Assembly (NCBI RefSeq): GCF_000801105.2
Contig: NC_079519.1
Span: forward strand, 12,832,668 to 12,896,667
From: Raphanus sativus
Taxonomy: Eukaryota; Streptophyta; Magnoliopsida; Brassicales; Brassicaceae
Reading direction: 5' to 3'
Length of the DNA stretch: 64,000 nt
In this document: positions 43,440 to 54,394 of the stretch, piece after piece
Position numbering within the stretch: the first letter of the stretch is position 1
How the letters are laid out: each line of letters begins with the position of its first letter
The notes under the pieces: model-generated
Told to the model about the DNA's origin: nothing
What the model saw: only the letters and a program-made list of their open reading frames with translations
The model's database searches: none
Made by a program: the position numbers and the translations under genes

Positions 43440-44800
43440 TTAGAGCGTGGTATCTGTCAAGGTGATCCATTGTCTCCCTTCTTGTGCATCCTATGTGCAG
43501 AAGCTTTAGTGAGCCGTCTAAACAAGTCTGAAGCTTCAGGACAGTGACAGTTACACGGCATAAAGCTGGCGGACAGAGCCATCACTTGTTGTTCGGTGAC
43601 GACAGCCTGTTGTTATGTAAGTCCTCTGTAGCAGAAGTAGAGGAGACAATGAGATGTATAAAGATGTATGGGGATGCTTCAGGTCACTTGGTGAACCTTC
43701 AAAAATATCGATAATATTTATTTGGCTCACAAGTGTCGGAGGATGTGAAGGCATCGGTAAAAGACATCCAGGAATTGAAAAGGAGGGAGGTGAGGGTTCA
43801 TGGGTGTTCCAAAGTGCTTCAGTGGCTCGAAAAGGAAGCTGCTTAGTTTCATTCGAGAGAGGCTTCAAGGGCGTCTAAACGGATGGTTCTCGAAAGCACT
43901 GTCTCAGGGCGATAAGGAGATCCTTTTAAAATCTCTGGCTCCCTAAAGAGATATGCGCTAAGCTAACCAGCTCTATGATTGAATTCTGGTGGAGCAGTTG
44001 CAACGACCGATAAAAAATATCATGGGTAGTTTGGGAAAGGTTGTGCAAAGACAAAAAAGCTAATTTATTTGCAGAAGAGCATGTGACCTTTTGGTTCCGA
44101 ACGCTAATTGCTGGGACACTCAGAAGTTAAGAAATTTATTTGCAGAAGAGCATATCCAACATATACTGCAGATTAATATTCAAATAACTAGAGAAGATGA
44201 TCTGTGATGGGGCTTCTCGAGGAATGGGATCTACAATGCTAAGAGTGGTTACAAGCTCTTAGAAAACTTGTCTGGCGTCCATTCCGTGCAACCAAGCTCA
44301 TTAGATCCAGCTCTTGTGAGACCCATGGAAAACAAAAACTTCTCCCAAGCTTAGACACTTCTTATGGCGCAACCTATCGGGTGCTCTCGCGGTTAAAAAA
44401 CAGCTTGCGTCTCGAGGGATACCAGTTGATCCATGCTATTCCCCTGCCTCCAGCGGATTTCTCGTCGTCATCAACCTTCTTGAATATGCAGACAATCTGC
44501 TCGGTTATAGTAAGAAGAGCTCCTTAGATCCCAAGATCCGTCTGTATTTGCCGTGACTGTTGGCACATATGGAAAAATCGCAATCTATATTGTTTTGAGC
44601 AACAGAGAGCAGACTCAGCTGGTATGAAGGAGTGTAGCTGCAACCATACTGGAGCTATGGAGGATGCCTCAGTATGGTTGCAGCTACACTCCTTCATACC
44701 AGCTGATGCTCCTGCTATTGTGTTTGAAGAGAATACCGCCACCTAATGGGTCAAACCTCCGCCTGGGCTTGTAAAATGCTATGTAGGCTTTGCTTTGTCA
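43440..44800 (+). pseudogene. Decayed LINE reverse transcriptase, left part
   Basis: The plus strand reads GICQGDPLSPFLCILCAEAL (about 43450-43510) and, in another frame, HLLFGDDSLLL (about 43583-43615), the RT catalytic box with Gly for the usual Ala of FADD. Zinc-region text (WKTKTSPKLRHFLWRNLSGA at about 44325-44390) and an RNase H lead-in (PPGLVKCYVGFALSS) follow. Stops and frameshifts are numerous. The protein continues at 49600 after the copia insertion. Confidence 0.82.
44615..44706. repeat. Perfect 37-bp inverted repeat with 18-bp loop
   Basis: Arm 44615-44651 is the exact reverse complement of 44670-44706 (tcagctggtatgaaggag... / ...ctccttcataccagctga). The right arm fits the LINE protein (WLQLHSFIPA), so the left arm is the inverted copy. 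An RNA would form a perfect hairpin. Confidence 0.97.
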
Positions 44801-44805
44801 TCAAG

Positions 44806-45685
44806 TGTAGAAGCCGGAAAACGGAATCGATACAAACGATAGATATTTACAAAACGACGTTAAGGAAAGTAACGAAATGAACATAGAGGCGAAATATGAT
44901 CTCTTTCCTTAACTCTAAATATTCGCTCCGTAGTGAGACGGGCACTGGCGAAATATCGAATCCCAGGATACAACCATGGCAGACGATTCACGCTTCACTC
45001 GTGAACGCCCTATCGAACTATAATCTACGAAACACTCTCGAAAATAGACTTACGCTAAGGGAATTTTTCTGTTGGTTTTGCGAAAAGTAAAAGTAGTGAA
45101 TAATGAGAGAGGAGGAGACGACTATTTAAAGAGACGGAAGAGAGACACTTTCCGCAACAGTTGCTGCACGTGGGCAGAAATCTTGCGGAGATCGAGGGAA
45201 GTTGAGTTTCAAAAACTTATTCCCCAAGACTCGGTCTTCTCGATCTTATCTCGTTTAAATATTTCGAGAGGATAAACTACATGTCGTTTTTATTTTCTAG
45301 ACAAACTACTTGTCGTTTCAAAATAAATTGCATGTTGTTTTTTTGAGAATTAATTGGGTCAAAACGTTGGGCTTAACTTGGTCCAAAAAGAATCTTATTG
45401 GGCCGGAGGCCTTCCTCCAAGACCCAAGACTCACGACCCATGACCGCGCCGGCCAGACGGCGGCGGCGGCGCGCGCGTGGGGACTCATCTGTTCCTCTGA
45501 GTCGTTTATACTCTCATAGCACATAGACATATATATGCTGCTCATTCTCCTTGTTTCTCCCCGATGTGGGATGTTCCACATTTCCCATCATTTAAGTCAT
45601 TAAAATGACTAACCCGCAGGCCCATTTCTTTTCACCATTTGTCAATTTTTATTAAAGCCATTGGGCTTAATTAATTGGTCCAACA
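44806..45685 (-). repeat. 3' LTR of the copia element
   Basis: 880 bp, the partner of 48732-49599. It has a GC-rich insertion/deletion difference near 45440-45480 (gcggcggcgcgcgcg tract). Confidence 0.92.
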
Positions 45686-45938
45686 ATCCCCCCACATGAA
45701 TAGAAATGACTCTAAACATATGCAGACTAAATGCAGACTCGATAGACTCTAAAAATAAATAAACTTTACTGACTAGACTTATGCTGAAGACTAGACAGAC
45801 TAACTTATCGAGAGTGTTTGCGAAAAATTCACTGTGTTTGAATTGGTGGCATTTTTAAGCCTTAAACCACTCATAGTTAATATCTGTCGGGTTTACTTTA
45901 CCAGAAGGTGAACATGATGTCTTGATCCAACCGGTGTT

Positions 45939-48289
45939 TTATGTAGACCGAGACAACATAGTGACCTTCTTTGGTGGCGGTACCACAACTTTTGCCAAGC
46001 ACCCCCACACTTTGAGGTATTTATACGAAGGTAAATTACCTTTCCATAGTTCATATGGAGTTTTGCCAGTTATTTTGTGTGGAATCTTGTTGAGGATATA
46101 ATTAGTGGTAAGCAACGCTTCCCCCCACATGTTCTGGGTGACCCAGATTCCTGTAACATTGTATTCATCATCTCTTTAAGAGTTCGATTTTTTCGTTCAG
46201 CAACTCCATTAGATTCTGGTGAATAAGAGGCTGTAGTTTGATGTATTATTCCATGTTCCTTACAAAATGAATTGAATGGACCATCATACTCGCCTCCTCC
46301 TCTATCGCTTCTAACTACCTTAATAGTTGTTTTAAGCTGATTTTCGAGCTCGAGTTTAAATTCTTTGAATTTATCTAAGGTTTCATCTTTGCTATGTAAA
46401 AGATAAACATAACAATATTTTGTGCAGTCATCTATGAAGGTCACAAAGTACTTTTTCCCTCATCTAGTTGGCATATATTTTAAATCACATAAATCAGTGT
46501 GAATTAAATCTAGAGGTTTATTAGTTCTTTCAACACGAGGTGAGAGCGTTTTTGTGAGCTTAGCATGTACGCAAACTTCACATTTTTGTTTACTTGTTTT
46601 AAATTTTGGAATTAAATTTAAATTCATTAATCTTTGTATAGATTTATTATTTACATGGCCTAATCTTTCATGCCATATATTAAAAGACTCAACCAAATAA
46701 GCAACTGGCTCTTTCTTATTCATTGAAACTTTTGGAGCTACAACTTTCGGAGGGACGGTCATTACATTCAACTTGACCAGTCCATTCTTAACATACCCCT
46801 TTCCCAAGTACATCCCATTCTTCCTAATCACGAGCTTATCCGCCTCAAAGCTTGTGGCGAATCCATTCTTGCTGAGCAAGGTTCCTGAGACCAGGTTTTT
46901 CCTCATGTCAGGCACATGCTTCACATTTGTGAGAGTGACCTCACGTCCAGATGTCATCTTCAAAATCACATTGCCGCGTCCTTCAATCTTGGAGACTGCA
47001 GTGTTTCCCATCCTGAGCTTCTCTTGAGTCTTGCTTTTCTGATAGGTGCTGAACATCGCCCTATCAGTGCAAATGTGGGTGGTTACACCAGTGTCATACC
47101 ACCATTTCCTGGGGTTGTTGCTTTCAACCATGTTGGCTTCAGTCACCACAGCAACAAGATCCTCCTCAGTGAGATTTGCCTGAGCCTTCTCATCTTTGAT
47201 CTTCTTGCGACACTCAGCAGTCTTGTGTCCCACTTTATTGCAGTAGTGACACTTCCCCTTGAATCTCTCCACATTCGCATTGATTTCAATGCCTTTGTTC
47301 TTGAAGTTTTTTCCAGTAGCCTTCAGTGCTGCAGCAGTTTTGGAAGGCTTTGCAGGCGAGTGGGCATGTGCCTTTCCATTGCCTTTGTGCTCAGCCATAT
47401 TGACACTGTGCTCCTTAGCTGTGTCCTTGTCAGCAGCTCGGTTTCTGGATTCCATCTGAAGCCTCATGATGAGATCCTCAAGACCCATCTTCTTCTTCTT
47501 GTGCTTCAGGTAGTTCTTGAAATCAGCATAGCTTGGAGGAAGCTTTTGAATGAACATGAGAGTTGTGAACGTCTCGCAGATGGACATTCCTTCAGCAGCG
47601 ATTTCATGTCAAATGAACTGAAATGCTTCCACCTGGTCCGTGATGGGTTTTGAATCCACCCTTCTGAAGTCATCGAATTTTGCAACCACATACTTCTGGC
47701 AGCCAGCGTCCTCACCTCTGTACTTCTTGTCTAGTGATCTCCATAGCTCCTTCGCCGTTGGAATGTCACAGTAGACACGGTACAATTGGTCAATGAGACG
47801 ATCCAAAATGTAACCTTTGCAGACGAAGTCAGAATGCACCCAAATGTCAACACTTGCGAGAGTGTGCACATCATCAATCCCGTAAGGGACAAGGGGCTTG
47901 TCCTCCTGGATGAACTTGTCCAGCTTCATCGTTGTTAGGAAGAACATCATCTTCTTCTGCCACGTTTTGAAGTTTTTGCCATCAAACTGGTATGGCATCA
48001 GTCCTTGAGTGAACAGGCTGGGCACAGACGGAGGAGTTGAAACTACTACCAGACCACTTCAGGTTCCTAAAGCTGAACCCGTTTGGTAAAGACCAGCACC
48101 GAAAAGGCTACGGCGTGTGGTATCATCAGTAACGTTTGCCAATGAAGCAGATGTTGATGTTGTGCCCGCAATGGTTCCAACAGTTGTCATAGTCGCATCA
48201 GGTGCTGACATGTTGAGTGGAGTTTGGTTGATGGTGGTGTCAATGGGGGTGTTGTTTGCATCCGTCATTTTTTTCTGTTGAGAAAACAT
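45939..48289 (-). pseudogene. Copia Gag-protease-integrase polyprotein with in-frame stops
   Basis: Three minus-strand frames lie in the same phase and are separated only by TGA codons (48056-48058, near 47606, near 46457). A fourth short frame (45939-46130) gives the integrase end in a shifted phase. In order: a Thr-rich N-terminus; the copia gag (MPYQFDGKNFKTWQKKMMFF, ELWRSLDKKY); the zinc knuckle CHYCNKVGHKTAEC; a protease with WWYDTGVTTHICTDRAMFS (DTGV for DTGA); the integrase HHCC region (HERLGHVNNKSIQRL, KCEVCVHAK); and the catalytic core (HTDLCDL, SDRGGGEYDG, SNGVAERKNR), with D, D and E present. It would package and integrate the element. The stops and lost RT make it dead or trans-dependent. 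Confidence 0.9.
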
Positions 48290-48731
48290 GAAATCATATT
48301 AGTACTCCATTCAACAATAACATATTAACATATTATTTTAAATAAAATAATAGTCCAAATCCGATTTTTATTTTTGGTGTTTGAACTATATCATATCGGT
48401 ATAAGTCTGAAAACTGTTTTGCAAACTCGCTTATAGGCGTTCGCATAAACCATTGTGTAGACTTTGGAATGTTTCACAAATTCGCTTAAGGAAGCGTTCG
48501 TGGAAACGATTCGCATATAACACATTTTAAAAATCGCAAGATACGCTTCGCGGAAGTGCTACATAGCAAATCGCAAACACGTTGCAGATATGTAAGAAAC
48601 GTTTCGCGGAAGTGTTATAGAGCAAATCGCACACACCGTTTTACAAACCGTTTTCAGATCCTTTAATAGACCGTTTTATAAACCGTAAGATCGACCCGAA
48701 ACAGCTTTAGAAAACGATTTACAGTTAAGAT
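48290..48731 (-). other. 5' untranslated leader of the copia element
   Basis: It lies between Gag and the right LTR and has no frame. It is rich in repeated motifs of the form cgcttcgcggaagtg and tcgcaaac. Confidence 0.6.
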
Positions 48732-49599
48732 TGTGGAAGCCGGAAAACGGAATCGATACAAACGATAGATATTTACAAAACGACGTTAAGGAAAGTAACG
48801 AAATGAACATGTAGGCGAGATATGATCTCTTTCCTTAACTCTAAATATTCGCTCCGTAGTGAGACGTGCACTGGCGAAATATCGAGTCTCAGGATACAAC
48901 CATGACAGACGATTCACGCTTCACTCGTGAACGCCCTATCGAACTATAATCTACGAAACACTCTCGGAAATAGACTTACGCTAAGGGAGTTTCTCTGTTG
49001 GTTTTGAGAAAAGTAAAAGTAGTGAATAATGAGAGAGGAGGAGACGACTATTTAAAGAGACGGAAGAGAGCCACTTTCCGCAACAGTTGCTGCACGTGGG
49101 CGGAAATCTTGCGGAGATCGAGGGAAGTTGAGTTTCGAAAACTTATTCCCCAAGACTCGGTCTTCTCGATCTTATCTCGTTTAAATATCTCGAGAGGGTA
49201 AACTACATGACGTTTTTATTTTCTAGACAAACTACTTGTCGTTTCAAATAAATTGCATGTTGTTTTTTTGAGAATTAATTGGGTCAAAACGTTGGGGTTA
49301 ACTTGATCCAAAAAAATTTATTGGGCCAGAGGCCCTCCACCAAGACCCAAGACCCACGACCGCGCCGGCCGACCGGACGGCGGCGCGCGTGTGTGGACTC
49401 ATCTGTTCCTCTGAGTCGTTTATACTCTCATAGCACATAGACATATATATACTGCTCATTCTCCTTGTTTCTCCCCAATGTGGGATGTTCCACATTTCCC
49501 ATCATTTAAGTCATTAAAATGACTAACCCGCAGCTCCATTTCTTTTCACCATTTTTCAATTTTTATTAAAGCCATTGGGCTTAATTAATTGGTCCAACA
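48732..49599 (-). repeat. 5' LTR of the copia element
   Basis: 868 bp, matching 44806-45685. Its outer end TTGGTCCAACA is followed by the TCAAG duplication. Confidence 0.92.
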
Positions 49600-50000
49600 T
49601 CAAGTATGTGGAACTCTGGAGCTGCGTCGATTGTAAGAAACTCTGAGGTAGAAGCCATATTCCATTATAGACGATCCTTTAGAGGAATAAGATCTCAAAA
49701 AGAAGCGGACATGGTGGCTTTAGTGTGGACATCAGAATTTCTTAGTAACGTTCAGATGAATAAAGTTATGCTCGAGATGTCAGGTTCCCAAATTGAAACC
49801 TCCTCTGTACCAACATCGCTACCCTAGACTCTTCAACCCGTATGGAAGAGATTTCTCAGAGCTATGGATCAAATGGAGATGTGTATAATGGCGAGGATCC
49901 CTTGAGGAGAGTAACTCTGTTGCTTCGGCAATAGCGGCTAGTGCTCTGCAGCCCCAATGGAAACAATCCTACTTGGCAAGGAATGGTCCTGCATAGTTAG
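49600..50000 (+). pseudogene. Decayed LINE RNase H domain, right part
   Basis: Frame 49606-49827 reads SGAASIVRNSEVEAIFHYRR, then EADMVALVWTSEFLSNVQMN. It continues the RNase H-like domain begun at about 44760. It ends near 49997 with YLARNGPA. The copia element had interrupted it. Confidence 0.8.
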
Positions 50001-50004
50001 AAGC

Positions 50005-50271
50005 TCACATCAGAAGGGAAGCAGCTAATGTTATATATAGCAATCTGGAAAGGATAATATCCAATCCCTGATCTCCCATACACTGTAAACGAGTGATGGT
50101 CCACTGCCAGTCTGGGTCGATTCCACTTCCAATAAGACGACGTGCTAAAGTTTCCCAAACTGTATATGAATAGGAGCAGGCAAAGAAAAGATGGTCTCTA
50201 GTCTCGTCTTGTTCGCCACAGAATACACACCCCTGTACTATGCCCCACTGCCTTATTCTATCTCCTGTAGA
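50005..50271 (-). pseudogene. Second LINE, minus strand: zinc-binding region fragment
   Basis: The minus strand reads STGDRIRQWGIVQGCVFCGE and HLFFACSYSYTVWE, a zf-RVT module (C-x2-C, H, C). It continues upstream at 51290-51478 and 52031-52330 once the TRIM and hAT insertions are removed. Confidence 0.85.
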
Positions 50272-50276
50272 CAATC

Positions 50277-51284
50277 TATTGGGAGATATCGGGGATTACG
50301 AGATCGCCCCGAATATATTTGGATGTAACTATTAGGAAATATATCATTAATGTATAAGTTAGATTTCCTATTATATTATGTAAAGAACTTGCTAGACAAG
50401 TTATGTAATTTGTATAAATAAGTCTATTGGCTAAGTTTATAAGATGAGAGAAACTATTTCACTATTTAGGTTTCCTCCAAACTTGACATGGTATCAGAGC
50501 CATAGATCCAAATCCTATGGGTTATGGTTTTATTATTTTTTTTTTTGCTTTTTACCTACTACTTATTTTACTTCGCGGCGAGTTTTGATTGTTTCAGTTA
50601 TGTTATCTTCTTTGATTTATTTTCTTTTGGTTTTGCTACTATTTAAAAAAAAAAAGACGTTGTCTTATACTACAAAGACGACGACGTTCGATTTGATTAT
50701 TATTACTACGGATTATGAGCATGGACCATGGATGGATTCGTTCATATTTCACTTGTGTAATATTCTTTTATCATGATCTTCATGTGGCTATTTATCAACT
50801 ACAACTTCGATATAGTCACGAAGATGACGACTCCAACGAGTATATACGGATCCAGTGGAGTGATTATTTGATGATGTTGCTGTGGACTTTGAGCATGGAT
50901 CAGATGGGTTCGTTCAGTTCACATAGTGGCATGAAAAGATGAAGATACACAACTACTACAGTATTCTTCATTAAATCGATGACCGTGGCGAGGGTGGGGT
51001 ATAAACACCATGAAGATAATTTGATGATTGTCCAATCTCATACGTGTTACCACGTATGAGCTTGCGGGAGGGTATTGAGAGATATCGGGGATTACGAGAT
51101 CACCCCGAATATATTTGGATGTAACTATTAGGAAATATATCATTAATGTATAAGTTAGATTTCCTATTCTATTATGTAAAAAACTTGTTAGACAAGTTAT
51201 GTAATTTATATAAATAAGTCTATCGGCTAAGTTAATAATATGAGAGAAACTATTTCACTATTTAGGTTTCCTCCAAACTTGACA
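50277..51284 (+). mobile_element. TRIM element with unusual TA...CA LTR ends
   Basis: LTRs 50277-50488 and 51073-51284 (212 bp each) run TATTGRGAGATATCGGGG...CCAAACTTGACA and differ at only a few bases. The duplication CAATC lies at 50272-50276 and 51285-51289. The primer-binding site TGGTATCAGAGCC follows the left LTR directly, and a tract GCGGGAGGG precedes the right one. The 584-bp interior is non-coding. Confidence 0.9.
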
Positions 51285-51289
51285 CAATC

Positions 51290-51478
51290 TGTTCTTCATA
51301 GCTAACCAAGTGATGAAGGCATACCTTGGAACACCTTGCGATAACCAAACCACTTTGCTCCACGCTACTTTTTCCCTTTTGACCCGTAGTTGATCCCAAG
51401 TTTTTTTAGCTGAGAATGTAGGCAGATACTCATTATCCCTGTGCTTCCATAGAACTATATCAGTAACATTCTCAGGTT
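51290..51478 (-). pseudogene. Second LINE, middle fragment
   Basis: The minus strand reads NVTDIVLWKHRDNEYLPTFS and AWSKVVWLSQGVPRYAFITW, the conserved stretch before the zf-RVT in plant LINEs. Confidence 0.8.
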
Positions 51479-51486
51479 TAGGAGGT

Positions 51487-52022
51487 CAGAGCCGTGCCTT
51501 ATGCATATAAAATGAGGCAATTGCCCCAGGCCCCCTCTAATTTTGTTAAATTTAGGGCCCCTCATTTTCCTATTACTTAGTTTAATTAGTTAAATAAATT
51601 ACATCTGATTCTATAATTTAGTTATACATGGTAGTTTGTACAAAAAAAATCTTTAAGACAATATTTTTATTTTTATTTGTCTTATTTATTATAAACTCAT
51701 TTATATGTTAAAGTTATATATGTGCCTTTTTAGTTATTTTTGTTCATATATATTTTTATAAAATACAATTACAACTAATTTTATCTATTTATATTTGTGA
51801 ATTAACTATATAAATTTATAAACAGATACATAGTTTTATTTATCATGTTTGTAGATAAATATAAATATTAAATTTTACTGTTTTATATTTATTTTATTTT
51901 ATTTTAATATATATTAAATTAAAATTATATATTTTATTTTATAAATAAAAATTTTAAAATTTTGAATCTAGAAAAAACTGTATTATTTGCCTCAGGCCTC
52001 CAAATTCCTTCGCACGGCACTG
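51487..52022. mobile_element. hAT-type MITE (536 bp)
   Basis: Ends CAGAGCCGTGC and, reversed, CAGTGCCGTGC (10 of 11 match) are flanked by an 8-bp duplication TAGGAGGT (51479-51486, 52023-52030). The 8-bp duplication and CAG ends are diagnostic of hAT. The interior is AT-rich and non-coding. Confidence 0.93.
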
Positions 52023-52030
52023 TAGGAGGT

Positions 52031-52330
52031 GTAATCGCCAAGATGCTACTATACAGCTCCTGACGTCGACGTCTTTTCCCTCTAATAGTCCATCCATCTA
52101 AATTCACAGCATCACTCACTCGGGCATGTCGTAAAACGCCAAAATAAGTTGTACCAGCTGCTCCTGTAATATCAATCAACCGTCCCTTCTCAATCCATTT
52201 ACCAAACCAAAAATGGCAACTCTGACCATCTCTAAGATCAATTCGAAGAAACTGATACACCTCATCCCTTAATTTAAGAAGTTTCTTACATATCCAGGAA
52301 TCTTTAGAGATTACTTTTCGTTATTGCCTT
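52031..52330 (-). pseudogene. Second LINE, upstream fragment
   Basis: The minus strand reads RIDLRDGQSCHFWFGKWIEK, RLIDITGAAGTTYFGVLRHA and VSDAV, the region between RT and zf-RVT of plant LINEs. The upstream part is absent after about 52330. Confidence 0.8.
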
Positions 52331-53024
52331 TTACATATATATGAAAGTGTTTTGGTATATTTGTTTTAATAGTTATTTCTCTTTTTCAAAGAGTTGATTT
52401 TTATTTTAAAAAATAATTTTGAAGGGAAAAATAACAAAGAAAACTATAGGTGAGTGCACCGGTTTTATGTTTTGTTTCATTTAAACACCTTTTTACATCA
52501 TTGGTATATTCTTTCCAAAATTCTCAAATTAGTTTGTCTAAATACAATGCAAAAATATACCTTAATTATACCCATTATATAAAACAGAAAGCTGAAATTA
52601 GTGAAATTTATGTAATTTATCTTAAGTATAAAGAAGTTTTTAAAATATTCATGTGATGTTACTTCTTTTGGATCCGGAATTGTTAGATGGACAAAGACGC
52701 ACACATTTTTTTCTCTTACAAACCGAAAGAACTCTTAATAATTATATTTACCTTACGCAGACGGAGGCCAAAAATGGTTGGAACTGGCAATATGAATTGC
52801 GAAGAAAACGACAAATACTATTGGCTCAAACCAGTTCATGATCAGAAACACATTACAGATGAAAAATCAGACACAAACCAAACCAAATAACCAATTTCTT
52901 AGCAAACCACCCGACGAAACTTAATGTATCATATAAACCAGAACGTGATTCTACAACTTAAGAAACAGAAAGACCTGACTCTTCTTCACAAATAAGCCAA
53001 TTTTCTTTACTGCAGAAGAATTTT
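52331..53024. other. Intergenic sequence, nothing recognised
   Basis: AT-rich. Short frames at 52450-52890 show no domain and no codon bias that I can see. Confidence 0.5.
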
Positions 53025-53465
53025 ACTCACTGTGGCTAGCTTACGCTCCAGTGCCTCTGACCTTGTTGACTTTCCGTAAGTTGTATGCTTCCAGAATTTG
53101 TTCACAAAGGAAAGAGACTCAGGTTATATCAGCCCTTAAATAATTATAAGAAATATAACCAAAGGTCGATATTGAGTATTGTTAAAACCTCACGCCCAGC
53201 TGATGCTGCAACAAAACAAAGAGAAACCACCAATATCAGTTTCTGAGGTTTGAGTTATATGCAAAACCATTTTAATCACTTAGTACCTTTTTATGCTCTT
53301 CTTTCCTTGCTCATCCTCTCCATCTTTGTCCTCATCCTCCTCCTTGTCTTCCTCCCTTCGCATTCTCATCATCTTCAGTAATCTCATCATCATCGTTGTC
53401 CATCTCAAGCTAATCTGCATCAATAACTTCACCAGTAAACTTTGACACAACATGCAAGATGATTT
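53025..53465 (-). pseudogene. NAP1-like histone chaperone, decayed C-terminal exons
   Basis: Reading the minus strand from 53465, IILHVVSKFTGEVIDAD matches the C-terminal turn of plant nucleosome assembly protein 1 (IIPHAVSWFTGEA in Arabidopsis, from memory). It is followed by an acidic stretch (LEMDNDDDEITEDDEN), then, after a frame change, EEDKEEDEDKDGEDEQGKKS, the NAP1 acidic tail and basic end. A stop (TAG) interrupts after VIDAD, and a frameshift lies in the acidic tract. An intron-like gap follows at about 53285, and a further block near 53030-53110 (KHTTYGKSTRSEALERKLAT) is uncertain. NAP1 carries H2A-H2B; this remnant cannot encode it. Confidence 0.65.
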
Positions 53466-53822
53466 TCTCTTTAATGGTTTGATCTATAGATTAAACATAG
53501 ATCCTAGAGCTGAGCTAAAAACCAAAGAGAACTGAATATGAGATTAGAAGCCAGACCCGTTGTCATGGTCCTGCTCCCTTTAGCCGTGGAGTTCTTCAGC
53601 TTGTGTAATAAAAAAAAATATTAGGTTAACACTTAACGCATTTTTACTTACTAAATCAAGTATCAAGTTTTCTTTTGGGGATGGCCATACCTATCTATCA
53701 TCAGGATCATTGTTGTTATCATGAACTTGGAGTGGACTGAAGAATTTGCATAAACTCTTACAGTCTTCAGTTTAAATGACCGGCTATGTGTTTTGGATTC
53801 CTTTGTTGGCTTCTTTTTAATC
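53466..53822. other. Spacer between the NAP1-like remnant and an LTR
   Basis: No further NAP1 exon and no element were recognised. Confidence 0.4.
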
Positions 53823-54207
53823 TGTTGAGTCAAACATTTTCCTGGACACCATTCAGTCTTGATGCAGCATACATCTTAATTCTATTTACCGTTGGCTTTC
53901 TTATTTCCTTTTTCTAGTTGGCTTTGAATTCCTTTTCTAAGTATGTTTAGATTTCTTTTTATATGTTGGTTTTAGGCTTTTGCATATCTATATAAGGTGA
54001 TCTCTTGATTTGTGAAAAGACACCACTTTTGAATTATTGATTAATATAAACTTAGGGCTTTGGTTTTAAAACACAAATCTCTTGAATCCTTACTTCTGGG
54101 CATTCTCTAAGAATTCAACAGATTTAAGAAGGCACCGATAGCGGGTATTCTCAGAATTCAACGATATCTTTGCATTATCGGTTACTATTGTTACTTCCGC
54201 TCTATCA
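53823..54207 (+). repeat. 5' LTR of a small gypsy-type (Reina-like) element
   Basis: It starts TGTTGAGTCAAAC and ends CTCTATCA, followed by the tRNA-iMet primer site TTGGTATCAGAGACC at about 54209. TATATAAG at 53989-53996 is the LTR TATA box. No matching 3' LTR occurs in the window; the sequence after the downstream polyprotein is different. Confidence 0.7.
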
Positions 54208-54265
54208 GTTGGTATCAGAGACCTTTTAATTACGTTTCTAGCGTGATTATCGATCTTTGGTTTCA

Positions 54266-54394
54266 ATGGCACCTCGTCCAAACGAATGGACACAGATGCA
54301 ACAATTTTTGGAAGATTTCCAAGAAAATTTTCAAGATAATATGAGGCGTACAATGGCTGAAGCAATTCAGGCCGGAGTTCAAGCCGGAGTACAT
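54266..54394 (+). pseudogene. Gag N-terminal stub of the gypsy-type element
   Basis: From the ATG in tttcaatggcacc the frame reads MAPRPNEWTQMQQFLEDFQE, then MRRTMAEAIQAGVQAG, then breaks. The style is that of short gypsy Gag leaders. Within a few bases it changes to copia Gag text, so it is the left side of a chimeric joint. Confidence 0.6.

Larger units (their letters stand above)
44806..49599 (-). mobile_element. Non-autonomous Ty1/copia retrotransposon lacking RT and RNase H
   Basis: LTRs 44806-45685 and 48732-49599 run TGTRGAAGCCGG...TTGGTCCAACA, flanked by TCAAG (44801-44805 and 49600-49604). A polypurine tract (minus strand ATGTGGGGGGAT) abuts the left LTR, so the element reads right to left. 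Gag, protease and integrase are present, then only about 250 bp of non-coding sequence before the LTR. The expected RT-RNase H part (over 1.5 kb) is missing. No standard tRNA-iMet primer site is seen after the right LTR (ATCTTAACTGTAAATCG instead). By eye the LTRs differ by about 3-4%. It sits inside LINE coding sequence. Confidence 0.93.

Noticed and set aside
46916..47653. 245-residue plus-strand frame over the copia polyprotein
   Set aside because: It is the reverse of the Gag-protease coding sequence; codon content and motifs lie on the minus strand.
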